The translations under genes and the position numbers were made by a program. Positions 11,428 to 21,499 of a stretch of 60,000 bases of DNA are shown here, in pieces (within the stretch, counting starts at the first letter, position 1; every line of letters starts with the position of its first letter). Under the pieces are notes generated by a model. That model was not told where the DNA came from. It was given only the letters and a program-made list of their open reading frames with translations, and did no database searches. Source of the DNA: Takakia lepidozioides (lineage: Eukaryota > Streptophyta > Takakiopsida > Takakiales > Takakiaceae); assembly GCA_030704615.1 (NCBI GenBank), contig CM060733.1, forward strand, positions 56,546,001 through 56,606,000. The letters run 5' to 3'.

Positions 11428-11683
11428 GTGATGGTCGGTACCGATCATCACTTCCACTACTCTGATCTTCTCCCGTCAAATGAATGAATACTGCAGATCA
11501 TGTCCATGTTTCCATTCTTAATCCTACCTCTATTAACATAGGCAGTTTGTTTCTGATGAATGAAGTGATGATCGGTGCTGATCATCAGATTTCCCAGTTG
11601 TACAGTGTAGATAATCATAAGGATTTGCCAACCCATGTTGCATTCTCTCTCATGTGAAAGTGATGATCGCCACCGATCATCAC
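11428..11683. repeat. Three more GATC palindromes in a later intron
   Basis: Copies at 11428-11451, 11565-11588 and 11660-11683 match the palindrome of the 8411-9515 cluster. The 11660 copy has GCCACC in the centre in place of GGTACC. They lie between coding segments ending about 11335 and restarting about 11741. Confidence 0.9.
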
Positions 11684-12239
11684 TTTCTACTGCTTTTGAT
11701 ATCTTGTTTTGGGGGTGGTGTTTGTTTGAGCGTTCGCAGGTACACTAAATATGTGTTGATGGAAGGAAAACACCTGAGTGGAATCCCAGATTACCTGGAC
11801 ATGTGGTTCGACCCTACCATCGATCCCACCATGTACACAGCTGGTATCTTGAGGGACTGGAGTCCTGCCCATTTCAGGGACTGTGGATGGTACCTCGACT
11901 GCCCTCCAGAGCACACGACATTTCAAGAGCAGCAAATGAAGTATTTGAACAACCATGCGGAGATGCTGGCACCTTTGAACGACGAAGAGTACTAGAGGAA
12001 CATAGCTTCATTGGCCGGCAAGGAACCAGACGCACAGGCAACTCCCTAGAAAGGCAGGAAGGGGGGTCGCTAGGTGAAAGACAAGGATCCAAAGGCTTCG
12101 GAGGTTGATTTCTTTTCTTAATCTGGTAAGAATCTTTCTCTTCACATGGGACATTCGAAATTGTCAATGCCAATGTAGATGTTGGTTTCTGTTGGGACCC
12201 TCATTTTTCTTTGTATTTAAATTGGACCTGTATGCTGCA

Positions 12240-13347
12240 GGTGAGCACTGGTCCCTCATTCGTATGCGGTGTTCAAAAAACCTTTGCCGCTGACATGGTC
12301 ATCCTTGACATCCAGATGGCCAGCCTCTCCCCGACGTTCCTCCAAAGGGAAAGACTCCATCCTGGAACAGATTCGATGAGAACTACTGGAGTTGGGTATT
12401 CGGGTTCTGCAATAATTTCCTTTCAGATGCAGGAATGCTTTTGCTCTTCCAGTCATGTGACAAAGATAGTCGTAGGGACAGGCATCATACCTGAAGTCGT
12501 CTGGGTTTGAAATTCTGAGGACATGGAATTGTGTGAACATCCTCTACCTTCTGAAAGGTGGTTGCCCTGGATAGCTGGTATGGTACCACCCTCCTCCGTA
12601 CTGTTCCCAATGTCTTCTTGTTATTTCTGCTGGCTTGCTCTACCACCATCTGTGATGATCGGCACCGATCATCACAAATACATTCCATTGTAGTTTTCAT
12701 TTGCAGTCCATGTTTTGTTCCTTCCTGCGCCGGACTTCCTCCAATATTTCCATGTCTCACCCCTACCTTGCATATTTGCCAAACGAGGATGTTTGAGGCA
12801 ATCTGCCTGAGGAGGATTCGCATCTCAAAAACACCATCCTCCATCCGCAACTTTGAAATTTCCGACCAGGGGTGTTTCATCAACCCCCCCTATGAACCGC
12901 ATGTGGATGACATGCTCTACAATTTCATGCACTCCAGTCAGATAGCCAAAAGACCAGATGGGTTTCCGTGGAGAGGTGCAAGGGAGAGAACCCCAACGTT
13001 CATGCAGATGCTTTTGGAGTCATGCAACCACCATTCTGCAAGGGTGGTCGACCTCACACTATCCACAGGTTCGTTGGTTCAATACTGTTCCCATTTTCGA
13101 GGTCTTCCAGTTTGCATCCGATACAACCTTCTTGAGGCTTTCTGTCTTGGCAGGTGTGATTTATCGTGCTTGCAAGGTTGGCGGGAGAAGCCTTTTTGGC
13201 ATGGAGGGCGACACCGAACTATTCAAGAGTGTCCTCCTCCCTCTTGTGTCTGGCTCTACGTCTGGCACACAGACTGAACAAATTCAAATCAGAAATGATG
13301 AGGATACTGAGGATAAGCAGATCGACAACGACTTTTCATGTGAGTAA
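12240..13347 (+). other. Beta-class DNA N6/N4 methyltransferase domain within the fusion gene
   Basis: The motifs appear in the permuted beta-class order. First comes a catalytic-motif region (ADMVILDI, then PDGQPLPDVPP in a +2 frame, i.e. a one-base loss at about 12307). Then FCNNFLSDAGMLLLF is followed by SSGFEILRTWNCVNILYLL, the usual partner segment. Last comes the S-adenosylmethionine-binding part (FMQMLLESC, VVDLTLSTG), an intron, and YRACKVGGRSLFGMEGDTEL at 13158 onward. The last part matches the family pattern V-L-D-x-x-x-G-(S/T)-G...GR...G-x-E-x-D. The one-base deletion strikes the catalytic loop, so this copy should be inactive. Methylated base and target site are unknown. Confidence 0.62.
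12652..12675. repeat. Single GATC palindrome
   Basis: The same 24-bp unit as above with centre GGCACC. It lies between methyltransferase coding segments ending about 12570 and restarting about 12783, so it is again in a presumed intron. Confidence 0.9.
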
Positions 13348-13739
13348 GTGTGCCATGGAATTGTCATTCCAGTTTGGGTGCTTGTTCAATTTCGCAGACA
13401 TCAAATTTGCAGTAATAACTTTTATCATGCTGTGACTTGCGGGAACGGCAACGATGGAACTTCAGGAGAAACCCCCATTTGTGGCGAGACTGTTTTTGAT
13501 AGTTCCCTTTCCACTTTTATGCTTCCTGTGTATGCCGAAGCAATGACACTTCAAATGGCCGAGGCTCTATCCCCTGACTTCTTATTGCTCGATCGCAGGT
13601 GTATCCATCGTAGATCCGGAGTTCTTAAATTCTTGGACTTGGATGTAGAGGACGCGATGATACATTGTACTGACTTTGAGTCTGAACTTTGCAATGTCAA
13701 TCTTCATGAATCCATCGCACAAACCCCTCACACTCATGT

Positions 13740-13935
13740 CATATCCATTGTGTATTCATCTACTGTGTATTCATGCATCCTCCATTCAAGAATGTTTTCA
13801 ATTATTCAACATCCATTGTACATTCATCCATTGTACTCTCATCCATCCCACATTCATCCATCTGCTTGCATTGTTCCCACACATCCATCTATTTCTCATC
13901 CACTCTACATTCATCCATCCTGCATTCATCTGTTG
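13740..13935. repeat. Low-complexity CATTCATCCA repeat
   Basis: Irregular direct repeats of a CATTCATCCATTGTA-like unit. The stretch between 13348 and 13740 has an open frame with no recognised domain and may be a 3' UTR or further exon of the methyltransferase gene. Confidence 0.6.
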
Positions 13936-14174
13936 CTTTCAGGTGGGAATGACCACGTCCTTTTATTATTTCGTCCAACTTGTTTCCGCGGTTGAGGGTG
14001 CTCTTCCACGGAAATACACTCTGCTTCTTACTTGGCGCGCGTTTAAGCTCGATGACGTGGAGTGAGCCTGGTGATGTGGCGTTCACTCAAGGTGATGTGG
14101 CGTGAGCGCTGTTGCGCTCACGCCGAGGCATACCTGGAAAACCTCTAGGGGAATTGGGAAAAAAAATGACGTTT

Positions 14175-14813
14175 TCAAAGTACACTTTTAGCGAATACGG
14201 TGTTTGCCATTCTGCATCTTGTCGAATTGATTAAGGTTGAAAGTGAATCCCACAAACGCTTCATCTTATCATCACAAAACCCTAAGAACTTTTTCCAAGC
14301 CTCGATGTCTTTCGTGAGTCCTTGTAAAGTCCATTTCCCATACATAGCTGGAGCATGTACCAAGACCTCTTTCTGCTCTTTGTGTTCTTCCTCGTCAGAA
14401 ATATCTAGCGCACGTATCAATTTCCTCTCAGCACCACCATTGCTTTCCAAAGTCTGGATTCTTCGAAGAGCATCCCTGTTCGTCCATTCTGCAAACACAG
14501 CCTAGTTCACAACTCTATTTTTCTTCTCACAATCAATGCCCCGTGCAATAGTTTTGATAACTAGGTGGGAAGCTGGAACAATTGTGCGTTGGTGTGTTAT
14601 CATCCAAATCTGATCTACACGAGCTATCAACCGTGAATCTGCAAGGTTGAAGAGATAGCTACAGCCATTCTTATTCACTAAAGGCCCAAACAACTTGGCT
14701 ACCTCATTTTCGGTGCAGTCTCTATCTATTTTCAACCGCCTTGGAGAAACTCCATCATTGCAAAGACCGTAAGTCCCCAAGCATATGGTCCATCTCGACA
14801 TAAATGTAAACAT
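14175..14813 (-). pseudogene. Unknown protein fragment, broken by one stop
   Basis: Two minus-strand frames (14813-14502 and 14498-14175) are in the same frame, separated by an in-frame TAG at about 14502-14504. Together they give about 210 residues of protein-like sequence, with a charged middle (DISDEEEHKEQKEV) and GKWTLQGLTKDIEAWKKFLG near the end. No domain is recognised. The position next to the methyltransferase gene could mean both rode on one mobile element, but nothing proves it. Confidence 0.4.
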
Positions 14814-15600
14814 TGCAGATCTCGAATTGCAAAGCTCTTGGGAGCTTTATCTGATTGGCCTATACAACCAAAGGAATATGTCTTCCAAAATATTGGTGGA
14901 AGAGACAAATTCAGAGACAAATTTGCAGGTTGCAAGAAACAAAAGAGAGGTTAGTCCAAAGGAGTCCATGGAGCAGTCATCACAAGAACAATATGAAAGG
15001 AAGAAACATGTCACTTTGATAAGCATGCACCGAGTTTTTGTGGGATCAATCAACGTGTATGCAGTTGTCCTCGTGTTGCTGGCCGCTGTGACATATGCTG
15101 GTTTCATGCAACCTCCAGGGTCCTTTGATGAGGATGGATATATAAGAACCTATTCGGATTTCAAGCTGATTCTATATGTCTACTTCAACAGCTTCTCATT
15201 CTTTTTTGCTGTGGCTGATTTGTTGTTATGCTTAAGTGGAAGTTTTGCACCCTAAGCGTCTTGAATCTAGGAATGTTCATCCGTCCAAAGACCCGGCTAG
15301 GCGGCACAATCAGCAGAGTATGGTCAAATAAATACGAAGCGGCCCCAATCCACGAGGAGCTATATTGAGAGCAAGCCCTAACTCACCAACTGGCAGGATT
15401 TGTAGCTTCCACCCTCACCAAATTGGTATGGATTAACATCTTATTCACAGTCTCACTAACTTCCTGTGTGGCTGCCTTTGTGCTATTGTGAAACCAAATG
15501 GAGCCCAACAAATGCCAATGATTGTTACATCAGTTGTCGGCTCGTTGCCGGCTGCTGCTTATATTTTGTATTCATAATATGGTTGCGACTGATTCCATGA
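14785..15600 (+). pseudogene. PGG-domain membrane protein fragment (ankyrin/ACD6-like)
   Basis: The frame 14785-15255 ends in a membrane segment, VYAVVLVLLAAVTYAGFMQP, followed by PGSFDEDGY and then FNSFSFFFAVADLLL. This is the PGG-domain pattern: a first helix with ATVTFAAGF-like core, a PPG motif, then a second helix. Beyond the stop at 15253-15255, hydrophobic segments continue in other frames (VWINILFTVSLTSCVAAFVL; MIVTSVVGSLPAAAYIL), so the C-terminus is broken. PGG proteins usually have N-terminal ankyrin repeats; none is visible upstream. Confidence 0.6.
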
Positions 15601-15960
15601 AGTTCGTGTGGCGTGCTGGATTTTGCCTTGAGGCCTTTAACGAATCACTACTAGTAGACGCACTAGCAGAGAATGCAGGACATTTGCAGGTTCAACTGCA
15701 ATATAGTGGGCCCCGTATAGTCCAGGACAATATTGGTGGTATAGGGTTGTTCCATGAATCAAAAATCGATTAGGATCCAGGGCACCACTATTTTGGTGTC
15801 ACAGCAGGTCTATTCTAGGAACAATGTCTCCTTCATATCAGAATGTGGCAATTGCGAGTGGCAACGATCACTGCCACAATGTTTTTCTCCCAGAATTTCA
15901 TTACTCAATTAGAAGAAGTTGATCCCTCATAGTTAGATTTGTCACTGGTCTGTCCTGCTT

Positions 15961-16840
15961 TTAGGCTAATGAATTGAGAACTCTTAGTCTTAGCTCGTAG
16001 TTTATGCTTCTCTGTCTATGTTTCACAGGTGGCTTCTTGGGCTTTAGGACTTTAGTGCTTTTCCTGGCAGCCCTCTTCAGAGGCTTTTGACGCTTGGCCT
16101 TCTGGTTTTGGTGCTGCTTCGTGGTTGTCGTCTTTAGCGGCATAGCTTCTTAGGCTTTGCTGTAGTTTTTAGGCTTTTGGCTGGCGCTGGCAGTTGGATC
16201 TTTTGCTTTTCTTTTTCTTCTGCGGTGCTGGTGGCTTTTGTGTTATCTTCTACCTTGTTTGGCCAGCCACTCAGCTTTGCTCGCAGGTCTTTGTTCCATT
16301 GGCATCTCTTTTCTGCTTCAGTCTTTAGTGTTCTTGCAGGTGTTTTTTCTCTTTCTTTTTGCTGCTGTAGCTTAGGGCTCTTTGGTTGCTGCAGCTTGGT
16401 CCCTTTGGCTGAGTTTGGTTCAGTTCCTTATTCTTCGCAGTTCTTGGTTTCTGCCTTGCAACCTCCCTTAGGTTGCCTTGTTCTCCCTCTTTTCCCCCTC
16501 CCTTCTTTGGGCTTTTGGCTCTGAGTAGTACCTCAGAGAATACGTCCCCAGCCTTGCTCCTAGCAGCTGACACAGACGGCGTGAACCCAGCAAACACCCC
16601 AACCCTACTTATTACAGTAGTTCCAATTCTGAATTGCATCTGCTTCTCTCTGTAGTTCAATGGGCATTCACATTTTTGTCTCCATGTTGTCACACGACTA
16701 ATCTCGAATATGACCTTTGGCGGAGTCGCATGCACAAGGGCAACAAAAAGAGATTGAACCTTCACAGCCGGCCACTCTATCTTGACAGTGTGGTTAAATC
16801 CCTTCTCCCGAGTAGTACAAGTAGAGGTCGACATATTCAA
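15961..16840 (-). pseudogene. Possible Lys/Gln-rich protein fragment, unrecognised
   Basis: A 171-codon minus-strand frame (16840-16325) begins with a Thr-rich start and HTVKIEWPAVKVQSLFVALV and turns Lys/Gln-rich. A basic frame (16143-15961) follows after several stops. The segment 16520-16700 resembles repeat units at 54520-54600 and 55740-55810 (shared CTACTTATYACA and GGCATTCAC...TTTTTG), so at least part is dispersed-repeat DNA. Confidence 0.25.
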
Positions 16841-17796
16841 CTAGCGCGCCTTCCGTCTAAGCTTCACTACTTTTGCATATAAAAATAAAACTAAAAAGCT
16901 ACGTAGCGGTGTAAGTACTGTACGTCCATTCTTGCACGACTTTCAACTAAGACGCTGAGCTACCATTGCCAGGCTCTCTAAACACAAGAAGGACAACAGC
17001 TTGTCCGAGGGAGAAGTTGATGCACGCGCAAAGCTCTCACTATCGGTGATCACAGGTAACGTCTCAGTCACAAAATGAGCAACGTGCTGCCAGCGCGGCA
17101 ATTTTGAAAATCTCACAAATGGTGAGCCAATAGAATTCGGCGCCTCAGCGTGGGTCCCGCCTTGACTTTTCAGATATGGACTTATATGGACGACGCGATC
17201 TGCCAAAAGTGAGACACCCCTATCTTGCAAACATTTATTTAAAAACATGTTTCCACTTTGTAGCTTTTTTATTTTTCTTGGGAATTATCCATGGACATGA
17301 TTGTGTTATCTGCATTTACATAATGACAATTCAGAAGATTTACTAAAATGCAAGAAGACAACTCTAAATGTTATATAATCCTGATTCTAGTACCAAAAAC
17401 AAGGATGGTTTAGAATGTGAGGAAAACTATGTGTGGAATAATTTTATGATGTCTCTTTAGGGTACCTCAAGTAGCAAAAACATAGCATAGTCTTCATCTA
17501 ACCAATCACTTGTATTTTGAACTTTCAATGGTATGCAAGCTATATATGTATATATGAAAATATTAATAATTGATTGATATTTAGTTTGTTGCAACAACTC
17601 AGATTTATGTCAATAATATATTTTCTGTTTCTATAATTTCATCTATAAATAATTTGGTATAATAATTATTGAAGGTTTTTAAAAAAGAAGAAGAAGAAGT
17701 TTATGGAGCCCTTTAAATCACATTAAGAAAAATATCCACTAGGCTTTAATCCCACTGATATAAAATTCTTGGGCTTCCATCCCCATTTAAAAATAA
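16841..17796. other. AT-rich intergenic stretch
   Basis: Strongly AT-rich from 17240 on, with no frame, RNA or repeat that I can support. Confidence 0.4.
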
Positions 17797-17960
17797 ATGT
17801 TCCGCTCGGCAACACTGTGGCAAATCTGGAAGGCTCGTTGCAGATGGACATTAAACAATGCTTCCTCCTCCTGTACAAAAATCCTTGCTTGTGTTTTCTA
17901 TGATGTTACTATTGCAGCTAAGTTGGCCCGGCAAAAACTATGTACAGAAGCAGACAGGAA
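17797..17960 (+). mobile_element. LINE (non-LTR retrotransposon) scrap
   Basis: The translation TLWQIWKARCRWTLNN followed by a helical stretch resembles the segment after reverse transcriptase in plant LINE ORF2 (pattern ALWxIWKxRN). It is only about 50 codons and abuts the truncated gypsy element at about 18050. Confidence 0.4.
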
Positions 17961-18049
17961 ACCAGAACGAAAAGATTCCCTCCTCGCCTCCTTTAGAGCA
18001 TCTTGGGGAAGAGGAGGAATCATTTGTTGCATCATTGATACGGACTGCT

Positions 18050-18286
18050 GACAGACTTGAGGGTTGGGATAAAATGTGCCATTTTTGCTAGGCGGTCGAC
18101 CACGACAAGAATAGTGTCAAAAGATTCAGAGCAGGGGAGATCTGTGATGAAGTCCATAGATAATGATGACCATGGGCCCTCGGGAATAGACAACGGCTGC
18201 AGCAGACCATATAGACAGTGATGTGGTGCTTTTGCTCGGGTACATGTATCACAAGTGTGGATGAATTCCTTTACCAACTTCCACAT
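18050..18286 (-). pseudogene. Gypsy integrase, zinc-finger end and truncated core
   Basis: After a frameshift near 18285 the frame gives CDTCTRAK (C-x2-C of the zinc finger) and then WSSLSMDFITDLPCSESFDT and LVVVDRLAKMAHFIP, the start of the catalytic core with its first Asp. The rest of the core and any chromodomain are missing. Confidence 0.85.
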
Positions 18287-18854
18287 TTGTGGCCACCAAA
18301 AATCCCTTGAGATAAGCTCGGATGGTTTTAGTTATACCAAAATGACCAGCTGATGGAAGGTTGTGTCGTGCTTGAAGAACATGCAAGCGAAGTGGTCCTG
18401 GGTGGTACATAAATGAGTCCCAATAGTGGATAAGGCATTCTGACTCCTGAAATGCGCAATCTTCGTTCGTTCTTTGGCGTAGACGTCGTCTTATATCCTT
18501 CGCAAAATGATCATTTTTTAGACTTCCGCGAATCTTTGCAAGAAAACTCGTATCAAGAGGAATTTTACTTTCTATTGACATGAGACGCAATTGTTCTGGT
18601 TTCAGAATGATGGACTTCTGTTGATCGAATGCAGCACCTCCTTGTTTAGGAGCCAGATATGATCGGCGTGACAGTGCATCTGGCTTCCCCTGTTGGCTTC
18701 CTGGACGATAAACAATGATGAATTCAAAGTGAGATAGAAACATACCCCATCTGGCTTGTCGACGATTAAGTACTAGAGCATTCATGAAATATTCGAGATT
18801 CTTATGGTCGGTGTGAACTATGACCGTATGCCGAGCTCTTTCAAGAAAATGTCG
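18249..18854 (-). pseudogene. Gypsy RNase H end and connection to integrase
   Basis: The frame continues from the reverse transcriptase after an in-frame TGA at about 18853-18855, which fits TGG to TGA because relatives read EEWRH. It then reads [35 protein letters not shown], and the integrase HHCC-finger histidines ([16 protein letters not shown]). Confidence 0.85.
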
Positions 18855-19912
18855 TCATTCTTCGAAAGCATCGATGATTGCTAAAAGCTCTTTATCGTGG
18901 ATTTCATAGTTGATTTCTGCAGCCGAAAACTTCCTCGAATGGAATCCCGCAGGATGCAGTCGTCCGTCGTCTAAAATGGGAGCTGTAGTAAAAACGTTCT
19001 TCAATCTCTGGAAGGTTTTTGAAGCATTGTCGTCCCACTTGAATTTATCCTTTCCTATAAATCGTGTTAGGGGTGCGGCAACTTTTGAATAGTCCTTGAT
19101 GAAGATCCGATAAAAGTTTGCAAACCCCAAGAAACATTGCACGTCCCGGACCGAAGAAGGTGTATGCCAATCGACAATGGTTTGGACTTCCTTAGGGTCC
19201 ATTGAGATTCCATTATCGGAGATGATGTAGCCCAAGAATTCAACCTTCGACTGGTGGAAAAGACATTTTTCTAGCTTTGCATATAGTCTTTTCTCTCGTA
19301 ATTTGTCGAGGACGAGACGGATGTATTTTTCATGGTCTTCGGAATTTTTGGAGAATATCAAGATATCATCTAAGTAGATGACTACAAAGTCGTCAAGAAA
19401 TTCTCCAAATATGTCGTTCATCATATGCTAAAAAATTGTCGGAGCATTTGTAGACCAAATGGCATGACGTTGTATTCAAAATAACCATACCTTGTACGGA
19501 ACGTTGTTTTCCATTCGTTGCCTTCTTTAATTCGTACAAGGTTGTAGATACCCCTCAAATCGATATTTGTGAAGATTGTGGATTGACCAAGTTGTTCTAG
19601 AAGCCTTGAAATCAGCGGTAACGAACATCGATTTTTTATCGTGATTTTGTTGAGACCTCGATAATCCACGCACATTCGTAGAGTTCCATCTTTCTTTTTT
19701 ACAAAGAGTATTGGTGCGTCGGCAGGTGATTTAGAATGTCGTATGAAGTTTTTCGAAAGATTTTCGTCAATGTAGCTGCGTAGCTCCGTCAATTCATTTT
19801 GGGAAAGGTTGTAGATGGGTCCAAATGGTGGTTGAGCTCCTTCTTGTAGTTCGATCGCACAGTCATAGGGTCGATGCTGTGACAACATGTTAGCGTTGTT
19901 CTTTTCGAACAC
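18855..19912 (-). pseudogene. Gypsy reverse transcriptase, frameshifted
   Basis: The first frame (19912-19421) holds [17 protein letters not shown] and [16 protein letters not shown] up to [10 protein letters not shown] frameshift near 19430 moves to the second frame (19424-18855), with the active-site strand VVIYLDDILIFSKN (YLDD), FLGYIISDNGISMDP, and the start of RNase H (HSRKFSAAEINYEIHDKELL). The Gly of the usual D-L-R-S/G-G-Y motif is followed by Ile (RGIY), a small departure. Confidence 0.9.
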
Positions 19913-19922
19913 GTCTTTAAAA

Positions 19923-20639
19923 TCATGATACTGTGGCGGTAGTGTTTATGTGATTTTGTCTTCCATATTTTTTGCAGGCGTCGCATAGATCATGAAAGAT
20001 GTACCTGTCTTCGTAGCTTGTAGAAATGCTCTTGCCCCCAATGAGTTTTGGTCGAATGAATCTCTGTCTTTGACGTTGTTTAGTCCTTGAGAATATTTTC
20101 CCTGTAGGCCAGTCGATATCTGGATTGTGTAAGTTAAGCCACGACCGCCCCAAGATTATTGGGTTCGAAGGTGATTTGATGATGTTGAGCACAATATTTG
20201 ACACAAATTCTCCGTGGTGTACTTCAAGAGGTTGAGTCTCCTGAGTCACGTCTCCTGAAGCGAGGGTACATCCGTCGATAACTTCACAAGTTGCAGAGTT
20301 TTCTTTCTTCATCGGCTCCAAATATTCTTGTTGAGCAAATTCTTTGTTGATGAAACATGGTATAGCACCACTGTCTACTAAAGCTTCTATATGTATTACG
20401 CGTCCTGTGATATGTATATCTATAGGGACCATGAAACTTGATACAGGGTCTGGGGGTAGGAATAGACCCTTTGTCTTCCTTTGATTCGTATTGCCCAGCC
20501 GCAAGGTCCCTATTGGGGCTGGACAACCTTGTTTTCCGCCTGGTCTGCTCCGTTGGTAGTAGCTATGCTTCGAACCTTGTACGTTCTTTTGTTGTGACAC
20601 TTGGATGCAATATGTCCAGGTTCTCTGCAATATAAACAA
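19923..20639 (-). pseudogene. Gypsy aspartic protease region
   Basis: A 238-codon frame contains VIHIEALVDSGAIPCFINKE; LVDSGA is the catalytic D-S/T-G-type motif of retropepsins. IILGRSWLNLHNPDIDW follows, as usual in this family. The protease cleaves the Gag-Pol polyprotein. Confidence 0.85.
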
Positions 20640-21281
20640 AGTCCTAGCAGTCGGCGACGCTGTTTTTCTTTTGGCGTGAGAGGTTTGAATCGCACAACAT
20701 CAATCTGCATAGGTTCGTATTCTCTCGTTGAACTGCTGGGTGTCGTTTGTGGAGTAGGAGGTAGGGTCGTATTGGGCGTCCAAAGGATCCGAGTCTTTCT
20801 TGTCGTCTTTCATATAGTTGATTGTCGCAGGCAATGGCTTGGCTAGTGATCTCCCTCAAAGTGGCCACCTTCAGCATGGTAAGCATGAGATCTTTTACAT
20901 CGTCTCGAAGTCCCCAACGAAATTGACTGATGTAGTTGTTTTCATTCCAATTTACATCGCATGCTAACTGTCAAAATTTTGTAGCATAGGTTGATGCAAG
21001 GCGAGCTCCTTGTCGTAGAGTTCGAATTTTTGTATCGGCAACTCTTTCACGATCAACTTCATCAAACGTTGCATTAAACTCCGCAAGAAAACTTTCAAAA
21101 TCATAAAGCAATGGTGCAATGGTGCAAACCATGACAAGGCGGTTCCTGAAAATAAGGTCCCTATCAATCCAACCTGGGAGGCACTGTCAGGGTACCGGTC
21201 ATGTTGCAAACGAATGAAGAGCCATACTTGTTGAACAAACCTTCGAAATTTTGAGCTTGTTCCATCAAACTTTTCAGGCAT
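20510..21281 (-). pseudogene. gag: Gypsy gag with CCHC zinc knuckle
   Basis: The first frame (21281-20964) begins MPEKFDGTSSKFRRFVQQ and contains LFSGTALSWFAPL, typical of retrotransposon gag. The next frame (20886-20644) covers the linker. The knuckle CLYCREPGHIASKC (C-x2-C-x4-H-x4-C) lies in 20710-20510. The gag is split by at least two frame changes. It would form the virus-like particle and package RNA. Confidence 0.8.
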
Positions 21282-21290
21282 GCTGACATT

Positions 21291-21495
21291 GGGTTCTTTT
21301 GTTCGTTGTTGTACTGTTGCTAAGGAAGTTTCTCGGGAAGTTTCCTAACCGCTTATAGACGAAGTTTCTTAAGAAGTTTCTTTATTTTGCAGGAAGTTTC
21401 TTGGGGAGTATCCTAGCTAGCTTAGGGATCTTCTAGAAGGGTCTAGAAAGTTATAGAATGAAGTTTCTAGAAGCTTCTAAGAAGGTCGCAGATAT
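21291..21495 (-). repeat. GAAGTTTCT-rich stretch, possible 5' LTR remnant
   Basis: Contains eight or so irregular copies of GAAGTTTCT/GGAAGTTTCC between the gag start and the tandem repeat that follows. The place fits a 5' LTR or leader, but no second LTR is present to compare. Confidence 0.3.
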
Positions 21496-21499
21496 ATGG

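Larger units (their letters stand above)
7936..13347 (+). pseudogene. Intron-containing ParB-like/DNA methyltransferase fusion gene, broken
   Basis: Exon 1 is 7936-8181 and exon 2 is 8273-8353; the latter encodes a basic, NLS-like stretch. Exon 3 starts at 9581. All join in phase 0 with GT..AG borders. Exon 3 starts Lys/Glu/Ser-rich and then enters a ParB-like domain. A helical region follows (about 10310-11020), then a section near 11105-12000, then methyltransferase motifs from 12240 to the stop at 13345-13347. The frame is broken by frameshifts near 9900, 10815 and 12307 and by stops TGA 10437, TAG 11177, TAG 11993, TAG 12047 and TAG 12071. Where it can be judged, the stops fit C-to-T changes of CGA or CAG. 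ParB-methylase fusions are known from phages and plasmids; a plant copy with introns is unusual. Exon borders after 10499 are my estimates. Confidence 0.65.
18050..21290 (-). mobile_element. Ty3/gypsy retrotransposon, 3'-truncated and decayed
   Basis: Read on the minus strand, the pieces occur in gypsy order: gag, CCHC zinc knuckle, protease, reverse transcriptase, RNase H, integrase zinc finger and the start of the integrase core. It is cut at about 18050, inside the integrase core, right against a LINE scrap. At least three breaks separate the frames. The 5' flank at 21291-21490 is full of GAAGTTTCT motifs and may be the remains of the 5' LTR. Confidence 0.9.

Noticed and set aside
12558-13277. 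239-codon plus frame starting inside the methyltransferase region.
   Set aside because: It crosses a GATC palindrome and introns. Part of it is the methyltransferase frame, but the rest is intronic or in the wrong frame.
16177-16524. Hydrophobic plus-strand frame.
   Set aside because: Composition is the complement of the Lys-rich minus strand; no membrane-protein pattern with proper ends.
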